In this document: positions 1 to 27,900 of the stretch, piece by piece
Numbering within the stretch: the first letter of the stretch is position 1
Layout: each line of letters opens with the position of its first letter
Assembly: GCF_019175285.1 (NCBI RefSeq)
Contig: NC_056527.1
Span: 122,417,520 to 122,481,519 of the forward strand
Length of the DNA: 64,000 nt
Reading direction: 5' to 3'
Source of the DNA: Sceloporus undulatus
Taxonomy: Eukaryota > Chordata > Lepidosauria > Squamata > Phrynosomatidae
Notes under the pieces: generated by a model
What the model was told of the DNA's origin: nothing
Databases searched by the model: none
The model's input: the letters and a program-made list of their open reading frames with translations, nothing else
Translations under genes and position numbers: made by a program

Positions 1-4319
<4,319 letters not shown>

Positions 4320-4365
4320 CGTGGCTTCATGGAAACAGCCTCTGCTTCCCCCCCTCCAAAATACA

Positions 4366-4395
4366 ATTATTATTATTATTATTATTATTATTAAG
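4366..4395. repeat. (ATT)n microsatellite
   Basis: About ten ATT units at the tail of a LINE-like fragment (4396-4460, CCCAAAGCAGCTTACAGTCT). Confidence 0.9.
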
Positions 4396-4461
4396 CTTAT
4401 TTCTATCTCACTTTCCTCCCAAAACTGGGACCCAAAGCAGCTTACAGTCTAAAAAACACAA

Positions 4462-4678
4462 TACAGTGAGCCCTCCATATCCAAGGATTTCTTTTATCCA
4501 AGGATTCAAGCATCCACTGTTTGAAAATATTTTAACAATATACGAACTCCAAGAAGCAAACTTTGATTTTGCCATTTTATATAAAGGGTACCCTTTTACT
4601 GTGCCGTTGTATTTAATGGGACTTGAGCATCCATGGATTTCGGAACCAAACCCCTGCGGATACCAAGGGCCCACTGTG
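4462..4678. mobile_element. Tigger-like MITE
   Basis: The element begins TACAGTGAGCCCTCCATATC and ends in the complement (CCAAGGGCCCACTGT), with the typical 'ATCCAAGGATTCAAGCATCC' interior. It resembles Tigger7/MER44-type pogo MITEs that insert at TA. Confidence 0.7.
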
Positions 4679-4767
4679 CCATTAAAAACCTACAAAACTG
4701 ATACTTAAAATGGTATTAAATTATTACAACAAAATACCACAACTCCAGCATTGCAGAAGAGGGGACA

Positions 4768-4922
4768 AAGCATCCGCACTGCAGAGATAATCCAGTTTAA
4801 TGTTTCTCTACCTGAAAAGTGCTACAGCAAACAACACTTTCCAGGATCCTGCAGCATGGAGCCATGGCAGCTAAAGCGGGGCCAAACCGGATTATTTCTG
4901 CGGTGCAGATGCATCCTCAGTC
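4768..4922. mobile_element. Palindromic MITE, 'AAATAATGCAGTTTGACACC' family (P1)
   Basis: The ends are complementary (GCACTGCAGAGATAATCCAG and GGATTATTTCTGCGGTGCAG), with ATGGAGCCATGGCAG in the right arm. This is one of the most abundant repeats in the window; other copies are listed separately. Confidence 0.75.
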
Positions 4923-5024
4923 TCCACATCTGTTTGGAGCAATAAAACCATGCAGGGGAAGAAGGGGGGAGGCTTTACTCACAAGTAAACCCAAAACTCA
5001 GAAGGGAACACGCGTGACTTTGTT

Positions 5025-5165
5025 CTCGGGTGCCTTTAAGTTGTGTCCAACTTGGGTTTCTTGTGTGCCTTCAGATCACTGTCATAGGGATTTCTTGGCA
5101 AGATGGGCTCAGAGGAGCGTTGCCATGGCTTTCAGATGAAGCTGAGAGAGTGTGACTTACCCAGG
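5025..5165 (-). mobile_element. Sauria-type SINE, minus orientation
   Basis: GTGCCTTTAAGTTGTGTCC through TTTCTTGGCAAGATGG to GAGAGTGTGACTTACC matches the Bov-B-like tail and body of the SINE. It fills part of the POLM/sulfatase interval. Confidence 0.65.
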
Positions 5166-5217
5166 CTTGGCTAGGCAGGACCTAGTCCAAGGAGGCTGAC
5201 CCTTGCTTTCCTCTTAC

Positions 5218-5420
5218 CTTGAAAGAGCAGGAAGAGTAGAGCTCTGGACTTTAAAACCTGGGGGCAACAAGCTGCAAACACATGCACCACTCTGCATTCA
5301 GACGTTACGCCTGACACGCAATCAGGCTCCGCCTCTTATGCAAATCTCCCGCGTTCTAAAGGCGTGGCTTAAGGCCCCTCCCTTCCCCTTTCTGCCTTCT
5401 TGCTACAAAAAAGAAAGTGA
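5218..5420 (-). promoter_or_regulatory. Probable shared head-to-head promoter with a possible POLM 5' non-coding exon
   Basis: Between the POLM start (4319) and the sulfatase start (5741), the only GC-box-rich stretch is about 5280-5420. It holds a perfect octamer ATGCAAAT at 5338-5345, a GGCTCCGCC box at about 5325-5333 and AAAGGCGTGGC at about 5357. On the minus strand a good splice donor, CAAG/GTAAGAG, sits at 5218/5217, which would end a 5' UTR exon of POLM. Its partner acceptor just upstream of the POLM ATG is weak. The rest of the interval (4460-5160) is MITE and SINE sequence. Promoter activity and the exon are inferences from motifs. Confidence 0.45.
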
Positions 5421-5740
5421 AACTTGCTGCAACTTTTTGCAAAGCGACAAAAAGGGGGGAAGTGTTGCAACCGAGGCGCCTGGGTGCATCCCAGTGCAAT
5501 GGCTCCAGAGCTTCCCCATCCCAAGCCTGGCTTGGTTTAGCCTTTTTGAAAGCCTCCTCTTGGGCCGGAGGAAGGGGAGGACCAAGGCCAGCAGGTGGGG
5601 TTTGCAGGCATCATATGACCCAGGGGAAAGTGGCACTTCCTGGACTCTTGCCTTGGCACCTTTCTTTGCAAAGCATCCCCAGAGCAGCTGGTGGCCAAGG
5701 AGAAGCAGGGCCAGAGGGGCAGCTCTTGCTCTCCAGGGAG

Positions 5741-16654
<10,914 letters not shown>

Positions 16655-18155
16655 GGACCCCAGAGGCATCTCTTTCTCACTGACTGCCAAGGAACCCCAA
16701 AGAGTCTGGTCTGGATCTCACCATGACCGCAGCCTCACCTCCTCCTTTCTCCACTCTTGGGCTGATTTTCATGTCCTGGATCCCACAACTTTAATGCCCT
16801 GGTCGCCAGCTACTTTTGATGGGAGGGATAAGTTGACGAAAGAGTGAGAAGAAGGATTAGATGGGATGCCAAGTTTCTAGAGCAATGATTCCCAGATATG
16901 GGACCCCAGAAGTTGTTGGACTTCAGGTCCCAGCAGCCAATGATCAGGGATTGTACTGTTTGTAATCCAACAGGATCTGGGGATTCAGACTGGGAACCAT
17001 CGCACTATACACTTTTGCCATGAAAAATCCTAGATATCAAGTTCCACTGACTTGTATTTTGGGGCTCACGTATACCTCTCATTTGCCTCTCATGGGGGCT
17101 GGCCATTAGCAGGTCAAATTTCACTTCTCAGGGTGGGGCAGGTCTGGCCCAAAAGGCATCAGTTGCTGACCTCCTACTCCAAGGCAGAATACAGACCAGG
17201 ATCTACTGCATCTCTGGAGGAATTGCAAGGACCTCTGAAGCCCATTCTTTGAACAGTAGCAACAACAATATGGACTGAGGTCTTTGCATGGATGGACTCA
17301 CTGAGTTCAGCTAAGTCCTGCTACTGGAAACAAATTCCTGGGTTCCACCTTCTTTGATTTGAAGTGTGTGTCTTTCGTACCATTCTCCAACTGATGAATG
17401 TAGGGGTCAATTAAAACAACACACAAATGCACATGAAAAACTTGGATCTTATACCTTTCAAGTCGGCAGAGATGCAAGATGCCAGTCTGCCTGAGCCAGG
17501 AGGGCATGTGCTCCATCTTACCCAATATCTCACCCTGAATAGTCCTCGGAGCAAGACATTTCTAGTGATCTGGTGGGATGCATTCACCACAGGGGTAGGG
17601 TTGAGTTGGCAGTGTTTTGGGGCATATTTGAAGTGGTGCCTGATCCAGTAGGAATTCATCCCAACTCATGGGAAGGCCAGTCCTACTTGAAGTATGCCAA
17701 CCTTGCTCTGAATGGTGTGCCATGGCCAGATGGGCAAGATTACCTCTCTTTCCTTCTCTGGCCCTACCCTGGATGTGGAAAGGGATTCATTTCCCCGTTT
17801 AGTCACTAATCTGTGCACAATAACTTTGTCATAGCCTCCTTTTTCTCTTGCTGAAACTATTGCACAAATGTTGTGTCTTGTAACTCCACTGTCCACTTAG
17901 AAGGTTTGCTTCCGTTAGCCCAGGGATTCCCAAACTTCAGTCCTGCAGGTACTTTGGACTTCAATTCCCAGAAGGTCCCAGCCAACTTGGCCAATAAAGT
18001 CTGAGAGCTACAGACCAAAAAATCTGGAGGAACAAAGTTTGGGAACCACAGAATTGGCCCATAGTGGCTCTGGCAGCTGCTATGTTGCCCTGACTGTGCG
18101 TCTCTCTCCTTTAGTACTGTGAAAAGAAATGGAATAAAGGACTTGTTTGTTAGGA
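16655..18155 (+). other. 3' UTR of the GNS-like gene with candidate poly(A) signal
   Basis: No coding exon follows the stop at 16652-16654. An AATAAA at 18133-18138, followed by a T/G-rich TTGTTTGTT run, is the likely poly(A) signal. An earlier AATAAA near 17995 lies inside a palindromic MITE copy (17928-18052). A related copy is at about 16885-17005. The exact 3' end is inferred. Confidence 0.5.
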
Positions 18156-18946
18156 AAGATGCTCTCGTTTTTGCATTTGCTCTGCTGGCCTTTGCTCTGC
18201 ATATGCAGAAAGTCAGAAGCCAGGGAATTGCTCCTTCTCTCTTATACTGGTTGAAAAGACCTACCATCCCAGTTTCAAGGCCTCGTTGCAATTCTGAGAA
18301 GTGAATAAGACCGCAAGCATTGCTTGTGGAAGCTGCAACATTGCACCAGGGCCAAAGTCCCTTTATCATTTTGGGGTGTTATCAACCTCAGTTGCTGTTA
18401 CAAGGATCTCTATACCTTCACACCAATTTGCATTGTAAGCAACCAACATTAAGGAAGGCAATGAAAGGGTCCAGAAGTAAAGGTCAAAGAATATGAATTA
18501 TATGTAGGTAAGTGACAGATTCCCAAAGCCTAGGGTTCAACAAAACAGCTTGTAACGACCCATGTTTTCATTCACTATTATATCTTGTTTGGGATGGTTC
18601 CTGCAGGGTTCTTTGAGGGTTTTCACAGTTTGCGCCGAACATAATTTGTAAAAAATTCCTGTCTCTCCAAAGCTACATCTATATGAAGATAAGCACACAT
18701 TCACAAAGGAAACACAATGGAGTAGTCTGGTTGTATGTGCCTTTGTAGTTAGTCTGCTCAAACCACTACACAGTGCTGGCTCACAATCTCCAGCTGTGCT
18801 GTTGCCGTTTTTATGTCATTATTTCCATAAAGGCGTATGCAAATCCAAAGTACAATAGAGTTTTGTGTCTGCCTTGGGAAGCCGGATCCCCATTTGCGTG
18901 GCACCCAGAGACCAAGCTGAGCAGAGGAACCTGTGTGCCCTTCAGG

Positions 18947-21900
18947 ATGGTAAGCTGGCAGTTTTGTTGCTTTGGGCCTTTATTTTGGGGGTGAATATCT
19001 GACTGAAGAATACTTCTAAAGAGGCAGGTCAACATTTTCATTGGGAAAGAGAATATGTAGCCACACCACTGAAGTAAGGCAGTTTGACACTTCTTTGTCA
19101 TGAATACCTTGTATGCAGAGAGATCTTGGAGCACCTTTGAGACTCACTGAAAGACAGAAGTTGGCAGCATGAGCTTTCCTAGACTAAAGTCTACTTCTTC
19201 AGATGCATTTAGTGGAGTGGAAACCAGGGACAGACACATATGTGCCAATTGCATCTGAGGAAGTATACTGAAGTCTAGGAAAGCTCATGCTGCCACTTCT
19301 TTCTTTGAGTTAGTCTATGAGATCTCTCTGTATACTGATTCTAGTGTGGCAGAATCCTAGGGTTTTATGTTGCATTACAGTTCCCAGAATCCCATAACTA
19401 CAATTGTAGTCCCTAGCGTTCACGTTTTGTATGCAAGTACATTTGGAGGTGAGAGGATGAATCTAACTGGGCTGCGTTGTATTCTGGATTCATTTTCAAT
19501 TCTCTAGGCATGTTTTGCCAGGGATGAGCCCATCTCAACCCAGGGGAGCTTATGTTTGAGTAAGCATTGCTTACTCAACGTGTTGTCTATCCCCTTGTGC
19601 TAAATTGCGTACCCAGCTTTTCAAAGCTGTACCTGGATCAACTCTCGGCCAATGTCCCAAACTCCACTTGGCATCTACGTTTCTAGATTTAGTGCTAGGA
19701 AGAGGAGGAATAATATCCAACCGTACAGAAATCAATGTTGATCAGGGAAATTCATGTCAGTAAGGTAGTGGCAGATATCACCAAATAAAGCTGGTTTTGG
19801 ATAGAGAGTGCTGTCGTTTTACTCAAAGTTACTTATTTCCTTTGCAGAATATCTTTGGGAAGAATAAGACCCCGTGAGTAGCCGGTTGTGTTGGATCTTC
19901 TGTGGTTTGTAACAAATGCCAGCAGAAAAGTGGGTACAGTGTGTAAAGTGGGTAGTATCGAAAGGTTTGGAAGTGATAAAAAGCTCAGAAAATACAATAA
20001 CAACCCAAATCCACAATACTTTTAAACTCCAAGAAATATAGTTTAAACTCCAAGAAATATAGTTTAAAGTCCATTAGCAAAGTCCCAGAGCCTCAGGGCC
20101 AAGGAGGGAAGTAGAAAGTAGGCTCAAGTCTACGAAAGCTCATGCTTCCAGCTTCTTTCGCTCAGTTAGTCTCAAAGGTGCTACAAGATCCCTTTGCAAG
20201 TCTAAACATGAAATTCATGCTTCATATGCACCTTGCGCATACAGCCTGCAGGTAGTTTTATTTACAGTCTTTTTGATAATTTTGTGCATGCAACAAAGTT
20301 GGTGTGCATTGGACCATCGGAAAGCAAAGGTGTCACTATCTCAGCCACCGATGTGGACAGCTTTGGATACTGGAATATTTTGGAGTTTGGAATACAAATT
20401 CCTTTAGCCTTTTCTTCCAAATCGGTGGAGTGGGGAACCTTCCAAATTTAAGCCTGTGTTTTAAAGCAATGATCCAAGGTGCTGAGGCTTACCATCATTC
20501 AAAGCAAGGTCAGTACTTTGGGTAGCTCACCATACTAGAACCCAGAGCAGATGCACCACTCCATTAACCTGGAAGATAAGCAACCATCCTATGCTTTCCA
20601 GAAAGCTTTTAAAGAATATATTCCCAGGGGAGCTGGGAAACTGCACCGGATTAATATAAAACCTTAAGATTTGCCAACGTCTTCTCTTCTTCTCCAAGGT
20701 CTCAGGTCCCACCAATACCTCCAAAGAGACCAGGTAAGCCACAAAATGTATCACAACTGCATGCCTGTGATGTCTTCTCTTTGTCACAGACTATGCGGCT
20801 GTATCTACACTGTAGGAATAGTACGGCTTGATACCACTTTATCTGCCATGGCTCCATCTTTCAGAATCCTGGGGTTTGCAGTTTTATGAGGCACCAGCAC
20901 TCTTTGGCAGGGAAGGCTAAAGGCCTTGTAAAACTGCAAATCCCAGGATGCCATAGGATGGAGCAACAGCACTTAAAGTGGAGTCAAACTGCAATATTTT
21001 CTACAGTGTGGATGTACCCTATATGAAATCCCTTTTGACTAACTGGGGGACAGGGTCGGGATCCTGAGAGTCCCTTTCTTATGTTGTTTTGCCCCACTCC
21101 ACTGAAGGCCTTATGTTAGAAGTTTGGCTGATCTATTTGCTCTAAAAATCTGACTGACACCAATCTCTTTGTCTGTTCCAGAAAAGCAGCCGCCACTGGT
21201 AAGTAATGCATGCCAGTGCTTCTAAAGTTACCTGGCATGAGGGGCTGGCAGGGTCCTTCTTTGCAACATGCCAGGGCCAACCTTTCTATTGGTACCCATT
21301 GATTACAAGTGTTTCTTTCTCTCCTGGAAAGTGGAGCAGAAGCCAATAGCCTGTGGACTGGCACAGTTAGCAGCAACTACTCCTACTCCTATTATCCCCA
21401 ACCAATGTGAGACCATGGGCTCTAGATCTTTTCACACTAATACAACTATAGCACTTTCATACTACATTTTATGCTATGTTTCCATCCTTTGGAATCCTGG
21501 GTTTCATAGTTTTGTAAGGTATTTAGAAATTTCAGTCAGAGTGCAGGTCCAAAATGCAATGCAGAAATAATCCAGTTTGAGCCGCTTTAACTGCCCTGGC
21601 TCAATGCTAGGGAATTCTGGGAGCTGTAGTTTTGTGAGACACATTTAGCCTTCTCTGGCAGAAAGCTCTGGTGCCACAAGAAACTACAATTCCTAGGATT
21701 CCCTAGCATTGAGCCAGGGCAATTAAAGTGGTCTCAAACTGGATTATTTCTGCAGTCTGTCTTGGACCCTAGTGCCTCCCCAAACTAGAAAGCCCAGTAT
21801 TCTTTTGGATGCAACCTTGACAGGTAATTTGGTATTAGTGCAACCATTGCATAGTGGGTTGGTCTATATACTTTCCCAATATGCCAACTAGAGGTCTTTC

Positions 21901-24900
21901 CCAGCTTTATCTGTAAAGTCCAGGAACTGGACTTGGGAACTTCTGCATGCAAAGCAAGGGTAAACTTGGGAACTTCTCCATGCAAACCAGGATCCCCTGC
22001 CACAACGTTTGCATGAGAATGTGCAAGAGCATCACCCCATAAGAGCGTTCCTTTAGGTTCACAGGAATGATGACGCCGAAGAAGAGGAGGAGGAGGACCA
22101 GTATACCTATGAAATCCCCCCAAGTAAAGGACAAGGCAAGACATTGGCTTCTGCCAGGCAGCAAGAAACTCCAGATAACTTATATCTTGGTAAGACCATT
22201 GGGAGACCTGGATCTGGATCTGGCGAGGGAATGATCCTAGCGGTTGGATGCTGGAGAGAAATCTCTCCAGGCCTTGGATGCCTGAAGTCAGTTCTACCAG
22301 AAGAACATAGGAGGAACTCAAGCCCTTCTGTCCAGGCATCTCTTTGTCAGGGTTTCCTGATGCTTAGAAGCCCACTTTTCATCTGTGGGCTTCTAAGAGA
22401 GAAAGAGAGAAAGTCTTCCCCTTCCCTGTAGACACAGGCAAAAGCAAACTGTTGCAGCATCTACTAGCTTCTCTGTTCTTCCTCATTAATACAAATTGCC
22501 ACCTTGCCCACATTTTGCTCAGCCACATGTATGCTGGTTCCCTCTCTAACATTGTTAGTGACCAAGGCTCCAGTTTGGATGCCAACTCTGCTTGTTTCTC
22601 TGCCTTTAGATCGCCCGGCCCTAAGACGCTTCTCTGAACCAAACAACCTCCTGCAGCCTAGGACCCAAATGGTGAGTGGTGCATTTGAGTTTGGGAAAGG
22701 GATCCAAACTGGATTATTTCTGCAGTGTGTTTTGGACCTCTGTCTTGGGAGACATTCCCCCAAGATGGGGAAGCATTTGGTGCAAGTCCATAACTTTCCA
22801 ACTGTTCAGATTTGGGAGGAACCAAATCAGTTCTCTGCTGTCCCACTTTCTGCGCTGCTGCTAAAATGCCCCAGTTTCTGTCTTCTCCTACCACTTTCTC
22901 CCTTTGTGCTCAGCTTTCTTAAATTGCTGTGAACTGGGTCCAAAGTGCAAAAGTATTTAGTGTGCTCTTGCCATCCTAAGCATATGCTGATGGTGTTTGG
23001 CAGCATGTGTCCCAGTTTTCATCTGTGAAATGCTGGAAGGCATGGAAGCTCAAATGCATTATTTCTGTAGGTATGTTCCATTCTGCAAAAACATAGGAAG
23101 CTGTAGGGCTTGCCCTCTTCTCGATTGCATTATGGAGTCAGGGAAATAAATAAAGATGAAATTTGTATCTGAAATTGAGGCAGTGGGACTTTACAAGTAA
23201 AACATTGGCTCTAGTTTTGTGTGTGTGTCTGTGAGTGAGTGTGCATATGTGCAAGAGAAAGAGAGCAAGAGAGAGACCTTTTGCACTAGGCGGGTGCTAA
23301 AATTTAAAACCTGTTTTTGCAGTTTCTGTCAAACTCTGGGGCCGATGGAGGCAATGATGAAGAAGCGTTCAATTTCCAAGCTATAGAGAGAGGTAAGACA
23401 AAGAGGCTGGAGAGAGATGGAGGAGTCAATGTAGGGGATGAGGTGTTATCATGAGATGGTTTGCACATGTTAAAATTGACTAAGAAAAGAGACTGCTACT
23501 CATTTTTTCTCCTTTTCTGGCTCTGGAAAAGCTGAGGGCAAAGGGACAGAGGAAGGGAAACTTGCAAAATGAAATATCCAGGTTTCAACCATGATGTCCG
23601 GAGTGTCTCTGTGCCCCTGGAAGATGGTGAGGCTAATGCCAGGAGGGTGGGCACTCCTTACTTAATACTGCAACATTTCATTACAACTTTGTTTTCCCTA
23701 GTCCTTTGGTCCAGCAGCATCATGTCCCCCTTCCAAAGCCTGGCCTCCGCAATCCCATCTGGATCAATAATGGATGACCAAAGGTTACTTTGGGGTTTAT
23801 TTTCTTCCCAGCTTTGAAAAAAGGGATGATGAAAGCCCCGCTGGGACCGCCGCTTCCTATCTCAGCTCGCCGAGTGTCTCTCCCAGTCCTACCCGCCACT
23901 GGACCCCAAACAAATGCTGCCGCAAACAGAGGTATGTGTAATTAGTGGCCAGGTTTGGTCCATGGACCGCACATCAGTGGCAAAAGGAGGCCTAAAGGAG
24001 ACAGAACCATGTTGAAGAAAGCTGTCTGCTTAGACCTAGAAAATGTCATACCCTCCAAGTGGTTTCCAGTTAAGTTAAACATGTGCAAAAAAATTGCTTG
24101 TTCATGGTGGAACCCTATGCTTCCAAAGCAAACCATTGCTCTGCCATTAAATAAACCGCTGGGTTCACTCTCCTATCAGACTCCAACCATGAGCCTTAAA
24201 GGGTTTTAAAAATTCCTCTTTGGTATTCATTTACTTGCCTGGGACTGTAAGAAAGCATTACACAATGACAGAGGAGCCAATGCTGATCTAAATGGACAAA
24301 CAATCTAATCTGTTGAAGGCAGCATTTGTACCTCAATGGCAAAGTGGGATAAACCTCCTTCAGACCAAAGGTTGCTTTAGTTCTTGGGAAGCCTCAAAGT
24401 CTAAAGGATGAGACTGAAAACACTAGCATATTTCTGCTTGCATCTCATACTGCTAGTATCTAAGTATGTACTGTAGTTACACCGCATAACTATAGCAACT
24501 TGATACCACTTTTAACTGTCATGGCTCTGTCCTTTGGCATCCCGGAATCTGTAGTTTAATGAGAGTCTTTAAATGCTCTATTGGTATGGACTTGATCTCT
24601 CTAGCAGGCAGTTCTGTCCCTCACCAAACTACAAATCACAATTATCCAACAAATGGAGTCATCATGGCACTTAAACTGGTATCAAAGGCTATAGCTGTGT
24701 AATGTAGAATGGGTTAAAAACCCAACCAGAAACTCATAAATGAGAAAACAATGGGGTTGTGGGAAAGTGGCACATCTGTCTGGTGCCAAAGAAGATCAGA
24801 TGTGGCTCCAAGCCCTATAGTTCCCCAGCCGCTGCTATATTTCTTATCCCTCCTAGCATTTCTTTCTTCCTCAGTTCCCCATAATATTGTGTTGCTCCCT

Positions 24901-27900
24901 GAAATAGGAATTTTTGGAGGGTGTTGATTTATATCTTTTCTCTTTGCAGATCCTTTTCTGTCCCTGAAAGACGACAAGGTAACTAAAGTCCTACCAACTG
25001 GAGACGTGTTCCACCTGTCAAGAACATTTGCCATTTCAGGGATTATTGTACCTTTTCAATTGTATATTTCATACCCAGCTGATCGTCTTGTAATGCTTTT
25101 ATTCTGTTTATTATTATGCTGGCTATTTACTGTAATAAATGAATTTAATTGCACCTTGTTAACACAACATTTGCACCGGTTGGAAACAGAAGGAGGTGCT
25201 GCGCATTTACTCGTCGCACTTCTAGGCCAATTGAATGATCATAGTTCTCTCATAATGTAAAATACTCTGGTTGCATTCACACATCAGAACTAATCTGGAT
25301 TGAGATCACTTTAACTCAATGCTATGGATTTATGGGAACTGCAGTTTTGTGTGACATTTATCCTTCTCTGTCAGAGAGCGGGAGCCACAGCAAACTACAA
25401 TTCCTGGAATTTGATAGCATTGAGCCAGCGCAGTTAAAGTGGTGTCAATCTGGATCAAGACAGAGAGAAAGAAAGTGAAACCAGAAGCAAAACAGAGTGG
25501 TGCTAAGATCTAACATTAATAAAATAGTGCTTGAAATGCCTGGGAGCATAAAGAGATTTTCAACTGGTGTTGAGAAGACCTTTATGTAGGAACCAGAAGG
25601 GCCTTTCTAGACAGGCGATTTCACAGACCAGAGGCTGAAAAGTCCCTCTTTCTTGCATTCATCCACTGCAAGACTATGACCATAATACTGTATGCTTCTC
25701 GCTGATCCAAAGGTTTCTCTCCTTCTGCCAGGAGGAGTCCCAGGAAGAGTCGATTTATGTGGAGTGTGAGCCCAGCACCGGTGAGACACCTATGTACCCC
25801 ACATCCTCCGATTCACAGGGAAAGGGGCATGACGACTCGGTGGTAGAGCATATGCTTTGCAAGTACATTGGCCCTTGGTATCTGCTGGGGTTTGGTTCTA
25901 GGACCTCCAGCAGATACCAAAATCTAGAGAAGTGTTTTCTCTAGGCTCTCCAGCACAACTCTATGTTCAACATCTGGAAGAGTTGCGCCGGAGGAGAATA
26001 TATTAATCAAACCCACAAATAATCAAATCCGCAAAAGTAAAATTGCAAAGGGACAACTGTATTTTCAAACTATGGATGGTTGAATGCATGGATACAGAGG
26101 GCTGGTTGTGCAAGGCTAAAGGGTTATAGAATGGGATGGGAAGGACCTGAGACAGGAATCCTACAGAGTTGCTTCCATGCAGAATAGACCATTCTGGATT
26201 GGAGGAACGGGTCGCCTTATCAGTTATAATGGCAGGCACCTCTTCTGTTTATCAGTGTTGCTAGGTTCATTCATGTATCAGAAGGTAACTGATACCAAGG
26301 CCAGGAAAGAGAGATGCCACTTTTTTCCCTAGGTCTTTTTCTTCCTTTCATGTTTCTTTCCAGCCTCGCTGCCCTGCAGAGCATTTCCCACTCCGCCGGC
26401 TCGCCCTTTGAAGAAACTCAAGTGAGTGTGTTTTTCCCCCCAGAGAGCTATAGTAGACCAAAAAAGACATGGGGAAACTACTGGGAAAGGACTAACCCAT
26501 TAACACTGCAAAATTAATGTACTTTGACACCACTTTAACTGTCATGGCTCCATCCCATGGAATCCTGGGATTTGTAGTTTGTTGTGGCATCAGAGCACTC
26601 TGACAGCGAAGGCGGAATAGACCACAAAGCTACAGACCCCAGGATTCTGTAGCATGGAGCCATGGCAGCTAAAGCGGAGTTACTCTTCGTTAATTCTGCA
26701 ATATAAATGCATCCTTTCTTTAATAAAATCATAATAATTATGTTGTCTCTTTTGATTTTTATTCAGAATTTAACTGCTTTTAATTTTTTTAATTCATATT
26801 ACAAGGAAGGAAGGAGGAAACCAACCCATGTCTCTAAATGCTTCACAACAGGGACTGTTGTATTCAATTACTTTTACAGCACCAACCTAGGAAAGCAAAA
26901 GTAGGAAGGAAAATTGTGATTCAATTCATCCTCATACAAGAATTAAGAAAACGGCACGATAGATTTCATGGCTGGGAATGAAACCCTGGTCTCCAGAGCT
27001 GTAATCCAACACTCAAACCACTACACTATGCTGCTATGCCCAACAAACTGCAGGGCTGGTCCATCCCATCCCATTCCACCCAAACCTCATTCTGTTTTTG
27101 TCTTTCACATTAGGCCAAAGATCTCCCCACCTGGAGCCCAGCAGGTGAGTACATGTGGCACATCCATGAACATGAGACGCATGGGGTTGAGTAACATCAC
27201 CATGCAATTAGCATAGCAAGATGCATTAATGAGGAAGGGCACACAATCTAATAGAGGCTTCAGCAGCTTGCTTTTGCCAGAGTCTCTTGGGATGGGCAGA
27301 AATCTGCTCACTTCTACACATGTTCCGCATGTACGCACCCCATTAAAACCTATGGGGCTTGAATATGTGTGAGTTTTGAAAGTCGTGTGTGTGTCCAGAA
27401 AGGATAGCCCACAAGTTTCAAGGGCCAACTGTACATATACGATAAAAATATACTAATATAAATATACAAATAGGTGAATAACAAAAGCTCTCTGTGCCCT
27501 CTCTGTCTAGATACTCACAGAGAACTCACCCGATGGTAAGTGCCACCCTCTGAAACATCTGTTTGTGGTTGTCGTTTCACACTATTGGTGTGATTTTAGT
27601 AGATTGCAATTGAAGGGGCATCAGAGACACCTAAGGAGGGTGACCAGGCCTCCTCCACTTCCAGGACATGTCCTCCATTTCAACCTTCTGTCCAGGAGGA
27701 ATTCCAAGATGTCCTCCATTTTGAGCATTACTATGAATTCAAAGATATAGCTGTGCTGTTCTGCAGAATCAGTATACAACAGTTAACATGCATAGTGATG
27801 TGCTGATCTTGATGAAGGGAATGTGTCTGCAATTTACGCACTAATGTAGTTCTTTGGTAATCTTTGCCTGACCAAAATACAATCCGGACATCCTGAAATG

